A DNA stretch of 64,000 bases from Pseudomonas sp. BMS12 (GCF_001592875.1 NZ_LSOF01000015.1:62001-126000), one strand, 5' to 3'; numbered from the stretch's first letter, positions 31,427 through 40,516 are shown. Notes: generated by a model not told the origin, from the letters alone. Translations and numbers: made by a program.

Positions 31427-32773
31427 ATGAGCACCCGCATTCTCACCGGCATCACCACCACCGGCACCCCGCACTTGGGCAACTATGCCGGCGCCATCCG
31501 TCCGGCCATCGTCGCCAGCCGTGCCGCTGACGCCGACTCCTTCTACTTCCTTGCCGACTACCACGCGCTGATCAAGTGCGACGAGCCGGCCCGCATCCAG
31601 CGCTCGCGCCTGGAGATCGCCGCCACCTGGCTGGCGCTGGGCCTGGACGTGGACAAGGCGACTTTCTACCGCCAGTCCGATATCCCCGAGATTCCCGAAC
31701 TGTGCTGGCTGCTCACCTGCGTCGCCGGCAAGGGCCTGCTCAACCGTGCTCACGCCTACAAGGCCTCGGTGGACAAGAACGTCGAGCAGGGCGAAGACCC
31801 GGATGCGGGCATCACCATGGGCCTGTTCAGCTATCCGGTGCTGATGGCCGCAGACATCCTGATGTTCAACGCGCACAAGGTGCCGGTCGGCCGCGACCAG
31901 ATCCAGCACGTGGAAATGGCCCGCGACATCGGGCAGCGCTTCAACCACCTGTTCGGCAATGGCAAGGAGCTGTTCACCCTGCCCGAGGCGGTGATCGAGG
32001 AAGAAGTGGCGACCCTGCCCGGCCTCGACGGCCGCAAGATGAGCAAGAGCTACGACAACACCATCCCGCTGTTCGGCACTGCCAAACAGCTCAAGGACGC
32101 CATTGCCCGCATCGTCACCGACTCCAAGCTGCCGGGCGAGCCCAAGGATGCCGAGGGCTCGCACCTGTTCACCCTGTACCAGGCCTTCGCCAGCCAGGCG
32201 CAGCAGGCCGAGTTTCGTGCCGAGCTGGAAGGCGGTCTGGCCTGGGGCGAGGCGAAGAGTCGCCTGTTCCAGCTGCTCGACGCCGAGCTGGGCGAGGCCC
32301 GCGAACGCTACAACGCGCTGATCGCCAAGCCTGCCGACCTGGAGGACATTCTCCTGGCCGGTGCCGCCAAGGCGCGCAGGACCGCCACCCCCTTCCTCGG
32401 CGAGCTGCGCGAAGCGGTGGGTCTGCGCTCGTTCCGCGAGCAGGTGCAGGTCGTCGGCGGCGAGAAGAAGAAAGCGGCCAAGACAGCGCGCTTCGTCAGC
32501 TTCCGTGACGAGGACGGCAGCTTCCGTTTCCGCCTTCTGGATGCCTCCGGCGAGCAACTGCTGCTGTCCAAACCTTTCGCCGATGGCAAGGCCGCGGGCC
32601 AGGCCAGCAAGCGTCTGCAGTCTGGCGAGGCGCTGGATGTGCGCGAGCAGGGCGAGGCCTTCGCGCTGTGGCTGGACGGTGAGCTGATCGGCGAAAGCCC
32701 GGCCTTCGCCGATGCCGACGCACGTGAGGCGGGCGTTGCTCGTCTGCGCGAGGCACTGGCGCCGCAGGAATAA
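31427..32773 (+). CDS. trpS: Tryptophanyl-tRNA synthetase
   Basis: Class I aminoacyl-tRNA synthetase charging tRNA-Trp. The class I motifs are TPHLGN at residues 14-19 (HIGH-like) and KMSKS in [10 protein letters not shown] at about 205. The protein is 448 residues, longer than the roughly 330 of E. coli TrpS. An additional C-terminal domain of about 110 residues (from about [19 protein letters not shown], residues 345-448) is found in pseudomonads. The ATG at 31427 gives the normal start [10 protein letters not shown]. Confidence 0.97.
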   Translation: MSTRILTGITTTGTPHLGNYAGAIRPAIVASRAADADSFYFLADYHALIKCDEPARIQRSRLEIAATWLALGLDVDKATFYRQSDIPEIPELCWLLTCVAGKGLLNRAHAYKASVDKNVEQGEDPDAGITMGLFSYPVLMAADILMFNAHKVPVGRDQIQHVEMARDIGQRFNHLFGNGKELFTLPEAVIEEEVATLPGLDGRKMSKSYDNTIPLFGTAKQLKDAIARIVTDSKLPGEPKDAEGSHLFTLYQAFASQAQQAEFRAELEGGLAWGEAKSRLFQLLDAELGEARERYNALIAKPADLEDILLAGAAKARRTATPFLGELREAVGLRSFREQVQVVGGEKKKAAKTARFVSFRDEDGSFRFRLLDASGEQLLLSKPFADGKAAGQASKRLQSGEALDVREQGEAFALWLDGELIGESPAFADADAREAGVARLREALAPQE

Positions 32774-32806
32774 ACGCGGGGCCAGACTACTGGCCGATTG
32801 CCAAGC

Positions 32807-32841
32807 ACGGGGTGCGTCGCTAAAGTGACCGCCCCGTTTTT
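32807..32841 (+). terminator. Probable terminator between trpS and zapE
   Basis: An 8-bp stem ACGGGGTG / CGCCCCGT (one G-T pair) with a 15-base loop is followed by TTTTTG. The loop is large, so confidence is moderate. Confidence 0.5.
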
Positions 32842-32859
32842 GTTACCGAATTTCCCAGA

Positions 32860-33954
32860 ATGACTCCTCTTGAGCGTTATCAGGCCGATCTGAAACGGCC
32901 GGACTTTTTCCACGATGCCGCACAGGAAAACGCCGTGCGCCATCTGCAACGCCTGTATGACGACCTGATCGCGGCCGATTCGGGTAAGTCGGGTCTGCTC
33001 GGCAAGCTGTTCGGCAAGAAGCCGCAGGGGCCGGTCAAGGGCATCTATTTCTGGGGCGGCGTCGGGCGCGGCAAGACCTACCTGGTCGATACCTTCTTCG
33101 ATGCGCTGCCCTTCGAGAAGAAGATGCGCACGCACTTCCACCGCTTCATGAAGCGCGTGCACGAGGAAATGAAGACCCTCAAGGGTGAGAAGAACCCGCT
33201 GACCATCATCGGCAAGCGTTTCGCCGACGAGGCGCGGGTGATCTGCTTCGACGAGTTCTTCGTCAGCGACATCACCGACGCCATGATCCTCGCCACCCTG
33301 CTCGACGAGCTGTTCAAGAACGGCGTCAGCCTGGTCGCCACCTCCAATATCGTGCCGGACGGCCTGTACAAGGACGGCCTGCAGCGCGCGCGCTTCCTGC
33401 CGGCCATCGCCCTGGTCAAGGAGCACACCGAGGTGGTCAATGTCGACAGCGGCGTGGATTACCGCCTGCGTGCCCTGGAACAGGCCGAGCTGTTCCACTG
33501 GCCGCTGGATGCCGAGGCCGAGGTCAGCTTGCGCAAGAGCTTCCAGAGCCTGCTGCCGGACTGCACCCACGCCGTGGAAAACGAAGCGCTGATGATCGAA
33601 AACCGGGCGATCAACGCCGTGCGTGTCTGCGAGGACGTGGCCTGGTTCGAGTTCCGCGAGCTGTGCGACGGCCCGCGTAGCCAGAACGACTACATCGAGC
33701 TGGGCAAGATCTTCCACGCGGTGATCCTGGCCAACGTCGAGCAGATGGGCGTGGCCAAGGACGATATGGCGCGGCGCTTCATCAACCTGGTGGACGAGTT
33801 CTACGACCGCAACGTCAAGCTGATCATCTCCGCCGAGGTGGAACTCAAGGATCTCTACACCGGTGGGCGTCTGAGTTTCGAATTCCAGCGCACCCTGAGT
33901 CGCCTGCTGGAGATGCAGTCGCACGAATTTCTGTCGCGCCCGCACAAGCCGTAA
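32860..33954 (+). CDS. zapE: Cell-division ATPase ZapE (AFG1 family)
   Basis: AFG1/LACE1-type P-loop ATPase of 364 residues. In E. coli it associates with the Z-ring late in division and is needed under low oxygen and heat. Walker A is GGVGRGKT (residues 66-73) and Walker B is VICFDEFFV. Family segments such as ATSNIVPDGLYKDGLQRARFLP, seen as SNIVPDGLYKDGLQR, follow. The start MTPLERYQADL is canonical. In many Proteobacteria zapE lies just upstream of rplM-rpsI; here four genes intervene. Confidence 0.95.
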   Translation: MTPLERYQADLKRPDFFHDAAQENAVRHLQRLYDDLIAADSGKSGLLGKLFGKKPQGPVKGIYFWGGVGRGKTYLVDTFFDALPFEKKMRTHFHRFMKRVHEEMKTLKGEKNPLTIIGKRFADEARVICFDEFFVSDITDAMILATLLDELFKNGVSLVATSNIVPDGLYKDGLQRARFLPAIALVKEHTEVVNVDSGVDYRLRALEQAELFHWPLDAEAEVSLRKSFQSLLPDCTHAVENEALMIENRAINAVRVCEDVAWFEFRELCDGPRSQNDYIELGKIFHAVILANVEQMGVAKDDMARRFINLVDEFYDRNVKLIISAEVELKDLYTGGRLSFEFQRTLSRLLEMQSHEFLSRPHKP

Positions 33955-33972
33955 GCGTCAAGGGTGTTCCAT

Positions 33973-34003
33973 GAAGGGGTTGCCAATCGGCAGCCCCTTT
34001 TTC
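33973..34003. terminator. Terminator between zapE and the GlxA-type regulator
   Basis: The stem AAGGGGTTGCC / GGCAGCCCCTT has a single G-T wobble and an AATC loop, and is followed by TTTTT. It sits between convergent genes and probably works for zapE. Confidence 0.8.
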
Positions 34004-34005
34004 GT

Positions 34006-34989
34006 TCAGGCGCCATCCTTGTGCTGGAACTGGCGCCGGTACTGGTTGGGCGACAGCTCGGCGTGCTGACGGAACAGGCGGGCGAAGAAGCTGGCGTCGT
34101 CGTAGCCCACTTCGTAGCTGATGGTCTTGATGCTCTTGCGCGTCGAGCTGAGCAGGCTCTTGGCCGTTTCGATGCGCAGGCGCTGCAGGTAATGCAGGGG
34201 TTTGTCGCCAGTGGCGGCCTGAAAGCGGCGCATGAAGTTGCGGATGCTCATGCCGTGCTGGCGTGCCACGTCTTCGATACGGAATTTCTCGGCGAAGTGC
34301 TCTTCCAGCCAGTGCTGAACCTGCAGGATGGCCACGTCCTGGTGCAGCTTCTGACCGCCGAAACCGATACGCCCCGGGCTGTAGCTGCGCTGGGTCTCGT
34401 AGAGGATGTCGCGGGATACGCCCTGGGCGATGGAGGCGCCGCAGAAACGTTCGATCAGGTAGATGTACATGTCGCAGGCCGAGGTGACACCGCCGGCGCA
34501 GTACAGGTTGTCGGCGTCGGACAGGTGCTTCTCCTGGTTGAGCAGAACCTTGGGGAAGCGCTCGGCGAATTCGCGGAAGAAGCGCCAGTAGGTGGTCGCT
34601 TCCTTGCCGTCGAGCAAACCGGCCTCGGCCATCCAGAACACCCCGGTGGCTTCGCCGCAGATGACGGCGCCGCCGGCATGCTGCTCGCGCAGCCAATCGG
34701 TGATCTGTGGATGGCGCTGGCGCAGCTCGTCGAAGTCACCCCAGAACGCCGGCAGGATGATCACATCGGCGGGCTCCAGGCCGCAGTCCACGGCAATCAC
34801 CGCCTCACTGAAGCTGGTGACCGATACGCCATCGGGGCTGACGATGCGGGTCTGGAAGATCGAGTTCAGCTCCAGGCCCTGCTGCTTGCTGCGGCGCAGG
34901 CCGGCCATGTGGAAGAAGTCGCGGGCCTGCATCAGGGTGGCTGCGAATACACCGTCGGTGGCGAGTATGGCGATGCGTATGGGGGACAT
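34006..34989 (-). CDS. GlxA-type AraC-family transcriptional regulator
   Basis: Regulator of 327 residues. A DJ-1/PfpI-like (glutamine amidotransferase-like) ligand-sensing domain occupies about residues 4-190, and a C-terminal AraC DNA-binding domain occupies about 215-325. The two helix-turn-helix parts are visible in MSIRNFMRRFQAATGDKP and KTISYEVGYDDASFFARLF. Family members such as ArgR, GbdR and CdhR in Pseudomonas control catabolism of amino acids and quaternary amines. The effector here is unknown. It is divergent from an acyl-CoA dehydrogenase gene, a natural candidate target, and CCACTCA direct repeats lie between them. Confidence 0.9.
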   Translation of the reverse strand: MSPIRIAILATDGVFAATLMQARDFFHMAGLRRSKQQGLELNSIFQTRIVSPDGVSVTSFSEAVIAVDCGLEPADVIILPAFWGDFDELRQRHPQITDWLREQHAGGAVICGEATGVFWMAEAGLLDGKEATTYWRFFREFAERFPKVLLNQEKHLSDADNLYCAGGVTSACDMYIYLIERFCGASIAQGVSRDILYETQRSYSPGRIGFGGQKLHQDVAILQVQHWLEEHFAEKFRIEDVARQHGMSIRNFMRRFQAATGDKPLHYLQRLRIETAKSLLSSTRKSIKTISYEVGYDDASFFARLFRQHAELSPNQYRRQFQHKDGA

Positions 34990-35095
34990 GGATTGTTCTT
35001 GTTAGTGATTAAACGGTCATCAGGTGGCTGGATCGTCTTATTTTTTGGCGCATGTGTCCAGTGCCCAGCTGCGGAGTGCGGGTCTAGAGTGTTGG

Positions 35096-35113
35096 CCACT
35101 CAATGACCACTCA
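35096..35113. promoter_or_regulatory. Direct repeat in the regulator / acyl-CoA dehydrogenase gap
   Basis: CCACTCA occurs at 35096-35102 and 35107-35113, spaced 11 bases start to start, about one helical turn, just before the dehydrogenase gene. It could be half-sites for an AraC-type regulator, though this is inferred only from spacing and location. Confidence 0.3.
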
Positions 35114-35128
35114 GCCGCAGGTGTAACA

Positions 35129-36265
35129 ATGATTCCAAGAACCCTGTTCAGCCACGAACACGAGCAATTTCGCGAGTCGGTGCGCAAGTTCTTCGAGCAG
35201 GAGGCGGTGCCATATCACGCCCAGTGGGAGAAGGACGGCCATATCGATCGCGCGTTGTGGAACAAGGCTGGCGAGGCGGGGATGCTCTGCTCGCATATTC
35301 CGGAGGAGTACGGCGGCATGAGCGCGGACTTCCTTTACAGTGCCGTGGTGATCGAGGAGCAGTCGCGCCTGGGGCTGTCGGGCGTGGGCTTCTCCCTGCA
35401 TTCGGATATCGTGGCGCCCTACATCCTGCATTACGGCTCCGAAGCGCAGAAGCACAAGTATCTGCCCAAACTGGTCAGCGGCGAGCTGGTCACTGCCATC
35501 GCCATGACCGAGCCGGGCACCGGCTCCGACCTGCAGGGCGTGAAGACCACCGCCGTGCTGGACGGTGACGAGTATGTGATCAACGGCTCCAAGACCTTCA
35601 TCACCAACGGCTATCTGGCCGATCTGGTGATAGTCGTGGCCAAGACCGATGCCAAGGCCGGCGCCAAGGGCATCAGCCTGTTCCTGGTCGAGGCCGATAC
35701 GCCCGGCTTCGCCAAGGGCAAGCGCCTGGACAAGGTCGGCATGAAGGCCCAGGACACCTCCGAGCTGTTCTTCCAGGATGTGCGCGTGCCCAGGGAAAAC
35801 CTGTTGGGCAAAGAGGGCATGGGCTTCGTCTACCTGATGCAGGAGCTGCCGCAGGAGCGCCTGACCGTGGGCCTGCTGGCGATTTCCTCGGCCGAGGCGG
35901 CGCTGCAGTGGACCAAGGACTACACCCGTGACCGCAAGGCCTTCGGTAAGCCGGTGGCGGAGTTCCAGAACACCCGCTTCAAGCTGGCGGAGATGGCGAC
36001 CGAGATTCAGATCGGTCGGGTGTTCGTCGACCGCTGCCTGGAACTGCACCTGCAGGGCAAGCTGGATGTGCCGACCGCGGCGATGCTCAAGTACTGGAGC
36101 ACCGACCTGCAGTGCAAGGTGATCGACGAGTGCGTGCAGCTGCACGGTGGTTACGGCTACATGCTGGAGTACCCGATCGCCCGCGCCTGGGCCGACTCGC
36201 GGGTACAGCGCATCTACGCCGGCACCAACGAGATCATGAAGGAGATCATCAGTCGCGCGCTGTAA
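35129..36265 (+). CDS. Acyl-CoA dehydrogenase, LCAD-type
   Basis: FAD-dependent acyl-CoA dehydrogenase of 378 residues. The FAD/substrate segments AMTEPGTGSDLQG (about 125-137) and RKAFGKPVAEFQ are present. The C-terminal segment reads YAGTNEIMKEI rather than YEGT, so the usual MCAD catalytic Glu is absent. As in long-chain and isovaleryl enzymes the base is probably E256 in LAISSAEAAL. Overall the pattern is closest to long-chain acyl-CoA dehydrogenase, but the chain length accepted cannot be read from sequence. The start MIPRTLFSHEHEQF was chosen. Divergent from the GlxA-type regulator. Confidence 0.92.
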   Translation: MIPRTLFSHEHEQFRESVRKFFEQEAVPYHAQWEKDGHIDRALWNKAGEAGMLCSHIPEEYGGMSADFLYSAVVIEEQSRLGLSGVGFSLHSDIVAPYILHYGSEAQKHKYLPKLVSGELVTAIAMTEPGTGSDLQGVKTTAVLDGDEYVINGSKTFITNGYLADLVIVVAKTDAKAGAKGISLFLVEADTPGFAKGKRLDKVGMKAQDTSELFFQDVRVPRENLLGKEGMGFVYLMQELPQERLTVGLLAISSAEAALQWTKDYTRDRKAFGKPVAEFQNTRFKLAEMATEIQIGRVFVDRCLELHLQGKLDVPTAAMLKYWSTDLQCKVIDECVQLHGGYGYMLEYPIARAWADSRVQRIYAGTNEIMKEIISRAL

Positions 36266-36280
36266 GCCTGTCGTGATGCA

Positions 36281-36307
36281 AAGAGCCCGGCGATTGCCGG
36301 GCTCTTT
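36281..36307. terminator. Terminator between acyl-CoA dehydrogenase and aldo/keto reductase
   Basis: The perfect stem AAGAGCCCGGC / GCCGGGCTCTT with a GATT loop is followed by TTT on the plus strand and has A-rich sequence before it. It lies between convergent genes and can act on both. Confidence 0.85.
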
Positions 36308-36310
36308 CGT

Positions 36311-37348
36311 TCAGGGGGCGGGGTTGGGTTGGTCGCGGTGGATGGCTTCGATTTCTGCCAGCAACTCCGAGCCGAGCTCCAGGCTGGCGCTTTCCAGGTT
36401 GCTTTCCAGCTGCTCCAGGTTGGTGGCGCCGATGATGTTGCTGGTGACGAACGGCTGGCGCGTGACGAAGGCCAGCGCCATCTGCGCCGGATCGAGGCCG
36501 TGCTTGCGGGCCAGGGCGACATAGCGGCTGCAGGCGGCTTCGGCCTGCGGGTTGGTGTAGCGGGCGAAGCGGCTGAACAGGGTGATCCGCGCATTGGCCG
36601 GGCGAGCGCCGTTCTCGTATTTGCCGGAGAGCATGCCGAACGCCAGTGGCGAATAGGCCAGCAGGCCGCACTGTTCGCGAATGGCCACTTCGGCCAGGCC
36701 GACCTCGAAACTGCGATTGAGCAGGTTGTAGGGGTTCTGGATCGACGCCATGCGCGGCAGCCCAAGGCTGTCGGCCAGTTGCAGGAATTTCATGGTGCCC
36801 CAGGGGGTTTCGTTGGACAGGCCGATGTGGCGGATCTTGCCGGCCTTGATCTGCTCGCCGAGCACTTCCAGGGTTTCCTGCAGTGCGGTGAATTCCTGCT
36901 CCTGGTGGCGGTAACCAAGCTGGCCAAAGAAGTTGGTGCTGCGCTCCGGCCAGTGCAGTTGGTAGAGGTCGATCCAGTCGGTCTGCAGGCGTCTCAGGCT
37001 CTCGTCGAGGGCCGCGACTATGTGTTGGCGGTTGTGCTTGAGGCGGCCGTCGCGGATGTAGTCGATGCCATTGCCCGGGCCGGCGATCTTGCTGGCCAGG
37101 ACCCATTCGGCGCGATTGCCGCGAGCCTTGAAATAGTTACCGATGATGCGTTCGGTGGCGCCGTAGGTCTCGCGGCGCGGCGGTACCGGGTACATTTCCG
37201 CGGTGTCGAGGAAGTTGATCCCGCAGGCCTTGGCTCGGTCGATCTGGGCAAAACCCTCAGCCTCGTCATTCTGCTGGCCCCAGGTCATGCTGCCCAGGCA
37301 CAGGGCGCTGACGTTAAGGTCGCTGCGGCCCAGTTGGCGGTATTCCAT
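36311..37348 (-). CDS. Aldo/keto reductase (Tas-like)
   Basis: NADP(H)-dependent oxidoreductase of 345 residues, TIM-barrel aldo/keto reductase most similar in layout to E. coli Tas and YajO. The catalytic tetrad can be read: Asp and Tyr in FLDTAEMYPVP, Lys in VLASKIAG, and His in LYQLHWPERS. The C-terminal part (SNIIGATNLEQLESNL) is the cofactor phosphate-binding region. The physiological substrate is unknown. The start MEYRQLGRSDLNVS is the family start; an in-frame upstream codon at 37417 would add 23 unsupported residues. Confidence 0.92.
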   Translation of the reverse strand: MEYRQLGRSDLNVSALCLGSMTWGQQNDEAEGFAQIDRAKACGINFLDTAEMYPVPPRRETYGATERIIGNYFKARGNRAEWVLASKIAGPGNGIDYIRDGRLKHNRQHIVAALDESLRRLQTDWIDLYQLHWPERSTNFFGQLGYRHQEQEFTALQETLEVLGEQIKAGKIRHIGLSNETPWGTMKFLQLADSLGLPRMASIQNPYNLLNRSFEVGLAEVAIREQCGLLAYSPLAFGMLSGKYENGARPANARITLFSRFARYTNPQAEAACSRYVALARKHGLDPAQMALAFVTRQPFVTSNIIGATNLEQLESNLESASLELGSELLAEIEAIHRDQPNPAP

Positions 37349-37437
37349 GGCTGACTCCTCGGTTCTGGCGAAAGCGCCGATCATAAAGCAGGTTGCTATT
37401 TTTTCAGTAATCGGCATAATTCCGCGGCTTTCTTAGC

Positions 37438-37482
37438 GGGGATGCCTAGCCTGCGAGGAAAGAAGGTGGGGATGCCTAGCCT
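37438..37482. repeat. Short direct repeat upstream of rplM
   Basis: GGGGATGCCTAGCCT occurs twice without change apart from the first G (37438-37452 and 37468-37482), 30 bases apart, in the 276-base gap between the reductase and rplM. A related string (GATGCCCAGCCTAG) is found after tldD. Confidence 0.55.
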
Positions 37483-37553
37483 ACCGAACCCCTGCCGTAG
37501 CGGACGCGCTGACCCGAGCCCCCAAAAGCGTCTGTTTCCGGCCGTCTTTGACC

Positions 37554-37582
37554 TTGTCAAGACAAGCACTATTCAGTAAGAT
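37554..37582 (+). promoter_or_regulatory. Sigma-70 promoter of rplM-rpsI
   Basis: TTGTCA (37554-37559) and TAAGAT (37577-37582) are 17 bases apart and 43 bases before the rplM ATG. Both boxes and the spacing are close to consensus, as expected for a strong ribosomal-protein promoter. Confidence 0.65.
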
Positions 37583-37624
37583 CCGCCGTCTTAATTTTCA
37601 GGGCGGCCCCTGAGGCTATAGCGA

Positions 37625-38053
37625 ATGAAGACTTTTACTGCAAAACCGGAAACTGTTAAGCGCGACTGGTACGTCGTCGACGCTGCAGGTCAGACCCTGG
37701 GTCGTCTGGCCACCGAAATCGCCAGCCGTCTGCGCGGCAAGCACAAGCCGGAATACACCCCTCACGTTGATACCGGCGACTACATCGTCGTGATCAATGC
37801 CGAGCAGGTCCGTGTCACCGGTGCCAAGACCAGCGACAAGATGTACTACTCGCACTCCGGCTTCCCGGGTGGCATCAAGGAAATCAGCTTCGAGAAGCTG
37901 ATCGCCAAGGCCCCCGAGCGCGTGATCGAGACCGCGGTCAAGGGCATGCTGCCGAAGAACCCGCTGGGTCGCGACATGTATCGCAAGCTGAAGGTGTACA
38001 AGGGTGCCAGCCATCCGCACACTGCTCAGCAGCCCCAAGAACTTAAGATTTAA
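37625..38053 (+). CDS. rplM: 50S ribosomal protein L13
   Basis: Early-assembling large-subunit protein of 142 residues. Characteristic stretches are [15 protein letters not shown] and the C-terminal [20 protein letters not shown], seen as [15 protein letters not shown]. In E. coli the L13 protein represses its own operon by binding the leader. The leader here is short (about 35 bases from the predicted transcription start), and I see no clear structure to support the same control. It is followed after 14 bases by rpsI. Confidence 0.99.
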   Translation: MKTFTAKPETVKRDWYVVDAAGQTLGRLATEIASRLRGKHKPEYTPHVDTGDYIVVINAEQVRVTGAKTSDKMYYSHSGFPGGIKEISFEKLIAKAPERVIETAVKGMLPKNPLGRDMYRKLKVYKGASHPHTAQQPQELKI

Positions 38054-38067
38054 CGGAATAGTTCATT

Positions 38068-38460
38068 ATGTCGGCGACTCAAAACTACGGCACTGGCCGT
38101 CGCAAGACCGCAACCGCGCGCGTATTCCTGCGCCCGGGTACTGGCAACATCTCCATCAACAATCGCAGCCTGGATAACTTCTTCGGCCGTGAGACCGCTC
38201 GCATGGTCGTGCGTCAGCCGCTGGAGCTGACCGAGACTGCCGAGAAGTTCGACATCTATGTCACCGTTCTCGGTGGTGGTGTCAGCGGTCAGGCTGGTGC
38301 CATTCGTCATGGCATCACTCGCGCTCTGATCGAGTACGACGAAACCCTGCGCAGCTCGCTGCGTAAAGCTGGCTTCGTGACTCGTGATGCCCGTGAAGTT
38401 GAGCGTAAGAAAGTGGGTCTGCGTAAAGCGCGTAAGCGTCCTCAGTACTCCAAGCGTTAA
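38068..38460 (+). CDS. rpsI: 30S ribosomal protein S9
   Basis: Small-subunit protein of 130 residues whose C-terminal basic tail ([11 protein letters not shown]) reaches the P-site tRNA. The N-terminal [18 protein letters not shown] segment and the [14 protein letters not shown] motif are diagnostic. Co-transcribed with rplM and followed by a strong terminator. Confidence 0.99.
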   Translation: MSATQNYGTGRRKTATARVFLRPGTGNISINNRSLDNFFGRETARMVVRQPLELTETAEKFDIYVTVLGGGVSGQAGAIRHGITRALIEYDETLRSSLRKAGFVTRDAREVERKKVGLRKARKRPQYSKR

Positions 38461-38479
38461 TTCGCTGCTACGTTCAAAG

Positions 38480-38513
38480 ACGCCCAGTTCCTTGCGGAGC
38501 TGGGCGTTTTTTA
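38480..38513 (+). terminator. Rho-independent terminator after rpsI
   Basis: The stem ACGCCCAGTTCC / GGAGCTGGGCGT (one G-T pair) with a TTGC loop is followed by TTTTTT. It ends the rplM-rpsI transcript. Confidence 0.9.
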
Positions 38514-38602
38514 TTGTCCTTTAATATCTCTGCGACAACCTGTCGCATTGGTGGAAAGCCCGATTTGCAAGGCTTGCGAGCAATTTGTATCCGGTAATTA
38601 CC

Positions 38603-38631
38603 TTGTCAGAAAAGGGGCTTTTCTTTACCAT
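38603..38631 (+). promoter_or_regulatory. Candidate promoter of petABC
   Basis: TTGTCA (38603-38608) and TACCAT (38626-38631) are separated by 17 bases, 80 bases before petA, in a relatively AT-rich 198-base gap. The assignment rests on pattern only. Confidence 0.4.
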
Positions 38632-38711
38632 TCTGCAAATTTTGTGCGGCCCGATTTATTACTTAGTAGAGGCCTGAACAACAGGCCATGAAGCTGATGG
38701 GAGACGACTGA

Positions 38712-39305
38712 ATGAGCAATGACGGCGTGAATGCAGGCCGGCGTCGCTTCCTGGTAGCAGCCACTTCGGTGGTCGGTGCTGCCGGAGCGGTGGGTGCTGC
38801 GACTCCGTTCGTGGGGTCATGGTTCCCCAGTGCCAAGGCCAAAGCGGCCGGTGCACCGGTGAAAGTGAATATCGCCAAGGTCGAGCCAGGCCAGCAGATG
38901 GTCGCCGAGTGGCGCGGTCAACCGGTGTTCATCGTGCGCCGTACCGAGGAGATCCTGGCCAACCTGGACAAAATCCACGACAGGATGGCCGACCCCGAGT
39001 CTGCTGCTTCGGTTCAGCCTCCGTACGTCGACAAGACCAATCGCGCGATCAAGCCTGAGCTTCTGGTGCTGGTCGGCCTGTGCACCCACCTGGGTTGCTC
39101 GCCGTCCTTCCGTCCTGAAGTGGCGCCGGCTGATCTCGGGCCGGAGTGGGTTGGCGGCTATTTCTGCCCCTGCCACGGCTCGCGCTATGACCTCGCCGGG
39201 CGTGTCTACAAGGCCCAGCCTGCACCGCTGAACCTGCCGGTTCCGCCACACTCGTACGAGTCCGATGACGTCATGATCATCGGCGTGGACCAGGAGAAAG
39301 CATGA
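38712..39305 (+). CDS. petA: Ubiquinol-cytochrome c reductase Rieske iron-sulfur subunit
   Basis: Rieske [2Fe-2S] subunit (197 residues) of cytochrome bc1, which takes electrons from ubiquinol at the periplasmic side of the inner membrane. Cluster ligands are C124 and H126 in CTHLGC (with C129) and C152 and H155 in CPCHGS (with C154). The N-terminus has a twin-arginine-like GRRRFL followed by a hydrophobic stretch (VAATSVVGAAGAVGAA), consistent with Tat insertion and an uncleaved anchor. It overlaps petB by four bases. Confidence 0.98.
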   Translation: MSNDGVNAGRRRFLVAATSVVGAAGAVGAATPFVGSWFPSAKAKAAGAPVKVNIAKVEPGQQMVAEWRGQPVFIVRRTEEILANLDKIHDRMADPESAASVQPPYVDKTNRAIKPELLVLVGLCTHLGCSPSFRPEVAPADLGPEWVGGYFCPCHGSRYDLAGRVYKAQPAPLNLPVPPHSYESDDVMIIGVDQEKA

Positions 39306-40516
39306 TGGAAAAATTCATGGCCTGGATCGATGCGCGCTTCCCCGCGACCAAGATGTGGGAAGACCATCTGAGCAAGTACTACGCACCGAAGAACTTCAAC
39401 TTCTTCTATTTCTTTGGCTCGCTGGCGCTGCTGGTGCTGGTCAACCAGATCCTTACCGGTATCTGGCTGACCATGAGCTTCACTCCGTCCGCCGAGGAAG
39501 CCTTCGCTTCTGTCGAGTACATCATGCGCGACGTGGAGTTCGGCTGGATCATCCGCTACCTGCACTCCACGGGTGCCTCCGCGTTCTTCATCGTGGTCTA
39601 CCTGCACATGTTCCGCGGGCTGCTCTACGGCTCCTATCAGAAGCCGCGCGAGCTGGTGTGGATCTTCGGCATGCTGATCTACCTGTGCCTGATGGCCGAG
39701 GCCTTCATGGGCTACCTGCTGCCGTGGGGCCAGATGTCCTATTGGGGCGCCCAGGTAATCATCTCGCTGTTCGGTGCCATCCCGGTGATCGGCGGTGACC
39801 TGACCCAGTGGATCCGTGGTGACTACCTGATTTCCGGTATCACTCTGAACCGCTTCTTCGCCCTGCACGTGATCGCCCTGCCGATCGTTCTGCTCGGCCT
39901 GGTCGTGCTGCACATCCTGGCGCTGCACGAGGTCGGCTCGAACAACCCGGACGGCGTGGACATCAAGAAGAAGAAGGACGAGAACGGCGTACCGCTGGAC
40001 GGCATCGCGTTCCACCCGTACTACACCGTGAAAGACATCGTCGGTGTCGTGGTCTTCCTGTTCGTGTTCTGTGCCGTGGTGTTCTTCTTCCCCGAGATGG
40101 GCGGCTACTTCCTCGAGAAGCCCAACTTCGAGCAGGCCAACCCGTTCAAGACGCCTGAGCACATTGCCCCGGTGTGGTACTTCACCCCCTTCTACGCCAT
40201 CCTGCGCGCCGTGCCGGACAAGCTGCTGGGTGTGATCGCCATGGGTGCCGCGATTGCCGTGCTGTTCGTTCTGCCGTGGCTCGACCGTAGCCCGGTCAAG
40301 TCCATGCGCTACAAGGGCTGGCTCAGCAAGGTCTGGCTGCTGGTGTTCTGCGTGTCCTTCGTGATTCTCGGCGTGCTGGGTGTGCTGGCGCCGACTCCGG
40401 GCCGTACCCTGCTGTCGCAGATCTGCACCGCGCTGTATTTCGCCTACTTCATCCTGATGCCGTTCTACACCCGGATGGAGAAGACTAAACCGGTTCCGGA
40501 AAGGGTGACTGGCTGA
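39302..40516 (+). CDS. petB: Ubiquinol-cytochrome c reductase cytochrome b subunit
   Basis: Polytopic cytochrome b (404 residues) carrying the two b hemes and the quinone sites of bc1. Heme-ligand histidines lie in RYLHSTGASAFFIVVYLHMF (seen as YLHSTGASAF and VVYLHMF) and in FALHVIALPIVLLGLVVLHI. The Qo-site segment reads PEW-like in the family and here appears as APVWYFTPFYAIL. Around eight membrane helices are predicted. The ATG at 39302 overlaps the petA stop codon; a second ATG follows immediately. Confidence 0.98.
   Translation: MMEKFMAWIDARFPATKMWEDHLSKYYAPKNFNFFYFFGSLALLVLVNQILTGIWLTMSFTPSAEEAFASVEYIMRDVEFGWIIRYLHSTGASAFFIVVYLHMFRGLLYGSYQKPRELVWIFGMLIYLCLMAEAFMGYLLPWGQMSYWGAQVIISLFGAIPVIGGDLTQWIRGDYLISGITLNRFFALHVIALPIVLLGLVVLHILALHEVGSNNPDGVDIKKKKDENGVPLDGIAFHPYYTVKDIVGVVVFLFVFCAVVFFFPEMGGYFLEKPNFEQANPFKTPEHIAPVWYFTPFYAILRAVPDKLLGVIAMGAAIAVLFVLPWLDRSPVKSMRYKGWLSKVWLLVFCVSFVILGVLGVLAPTPGRTLLSQICTALYFAYFILMPFYTRMEKTKPVPERVTG

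Noticed and set aside
35129..36265. Loss of the catalytic Glu in the acyl-CoA dehydrogenase (YAGT)
   Set aside because: LCAD- and IVD-type enzymes use a different Glu; E256 in LAISSAEAAL fits that position.
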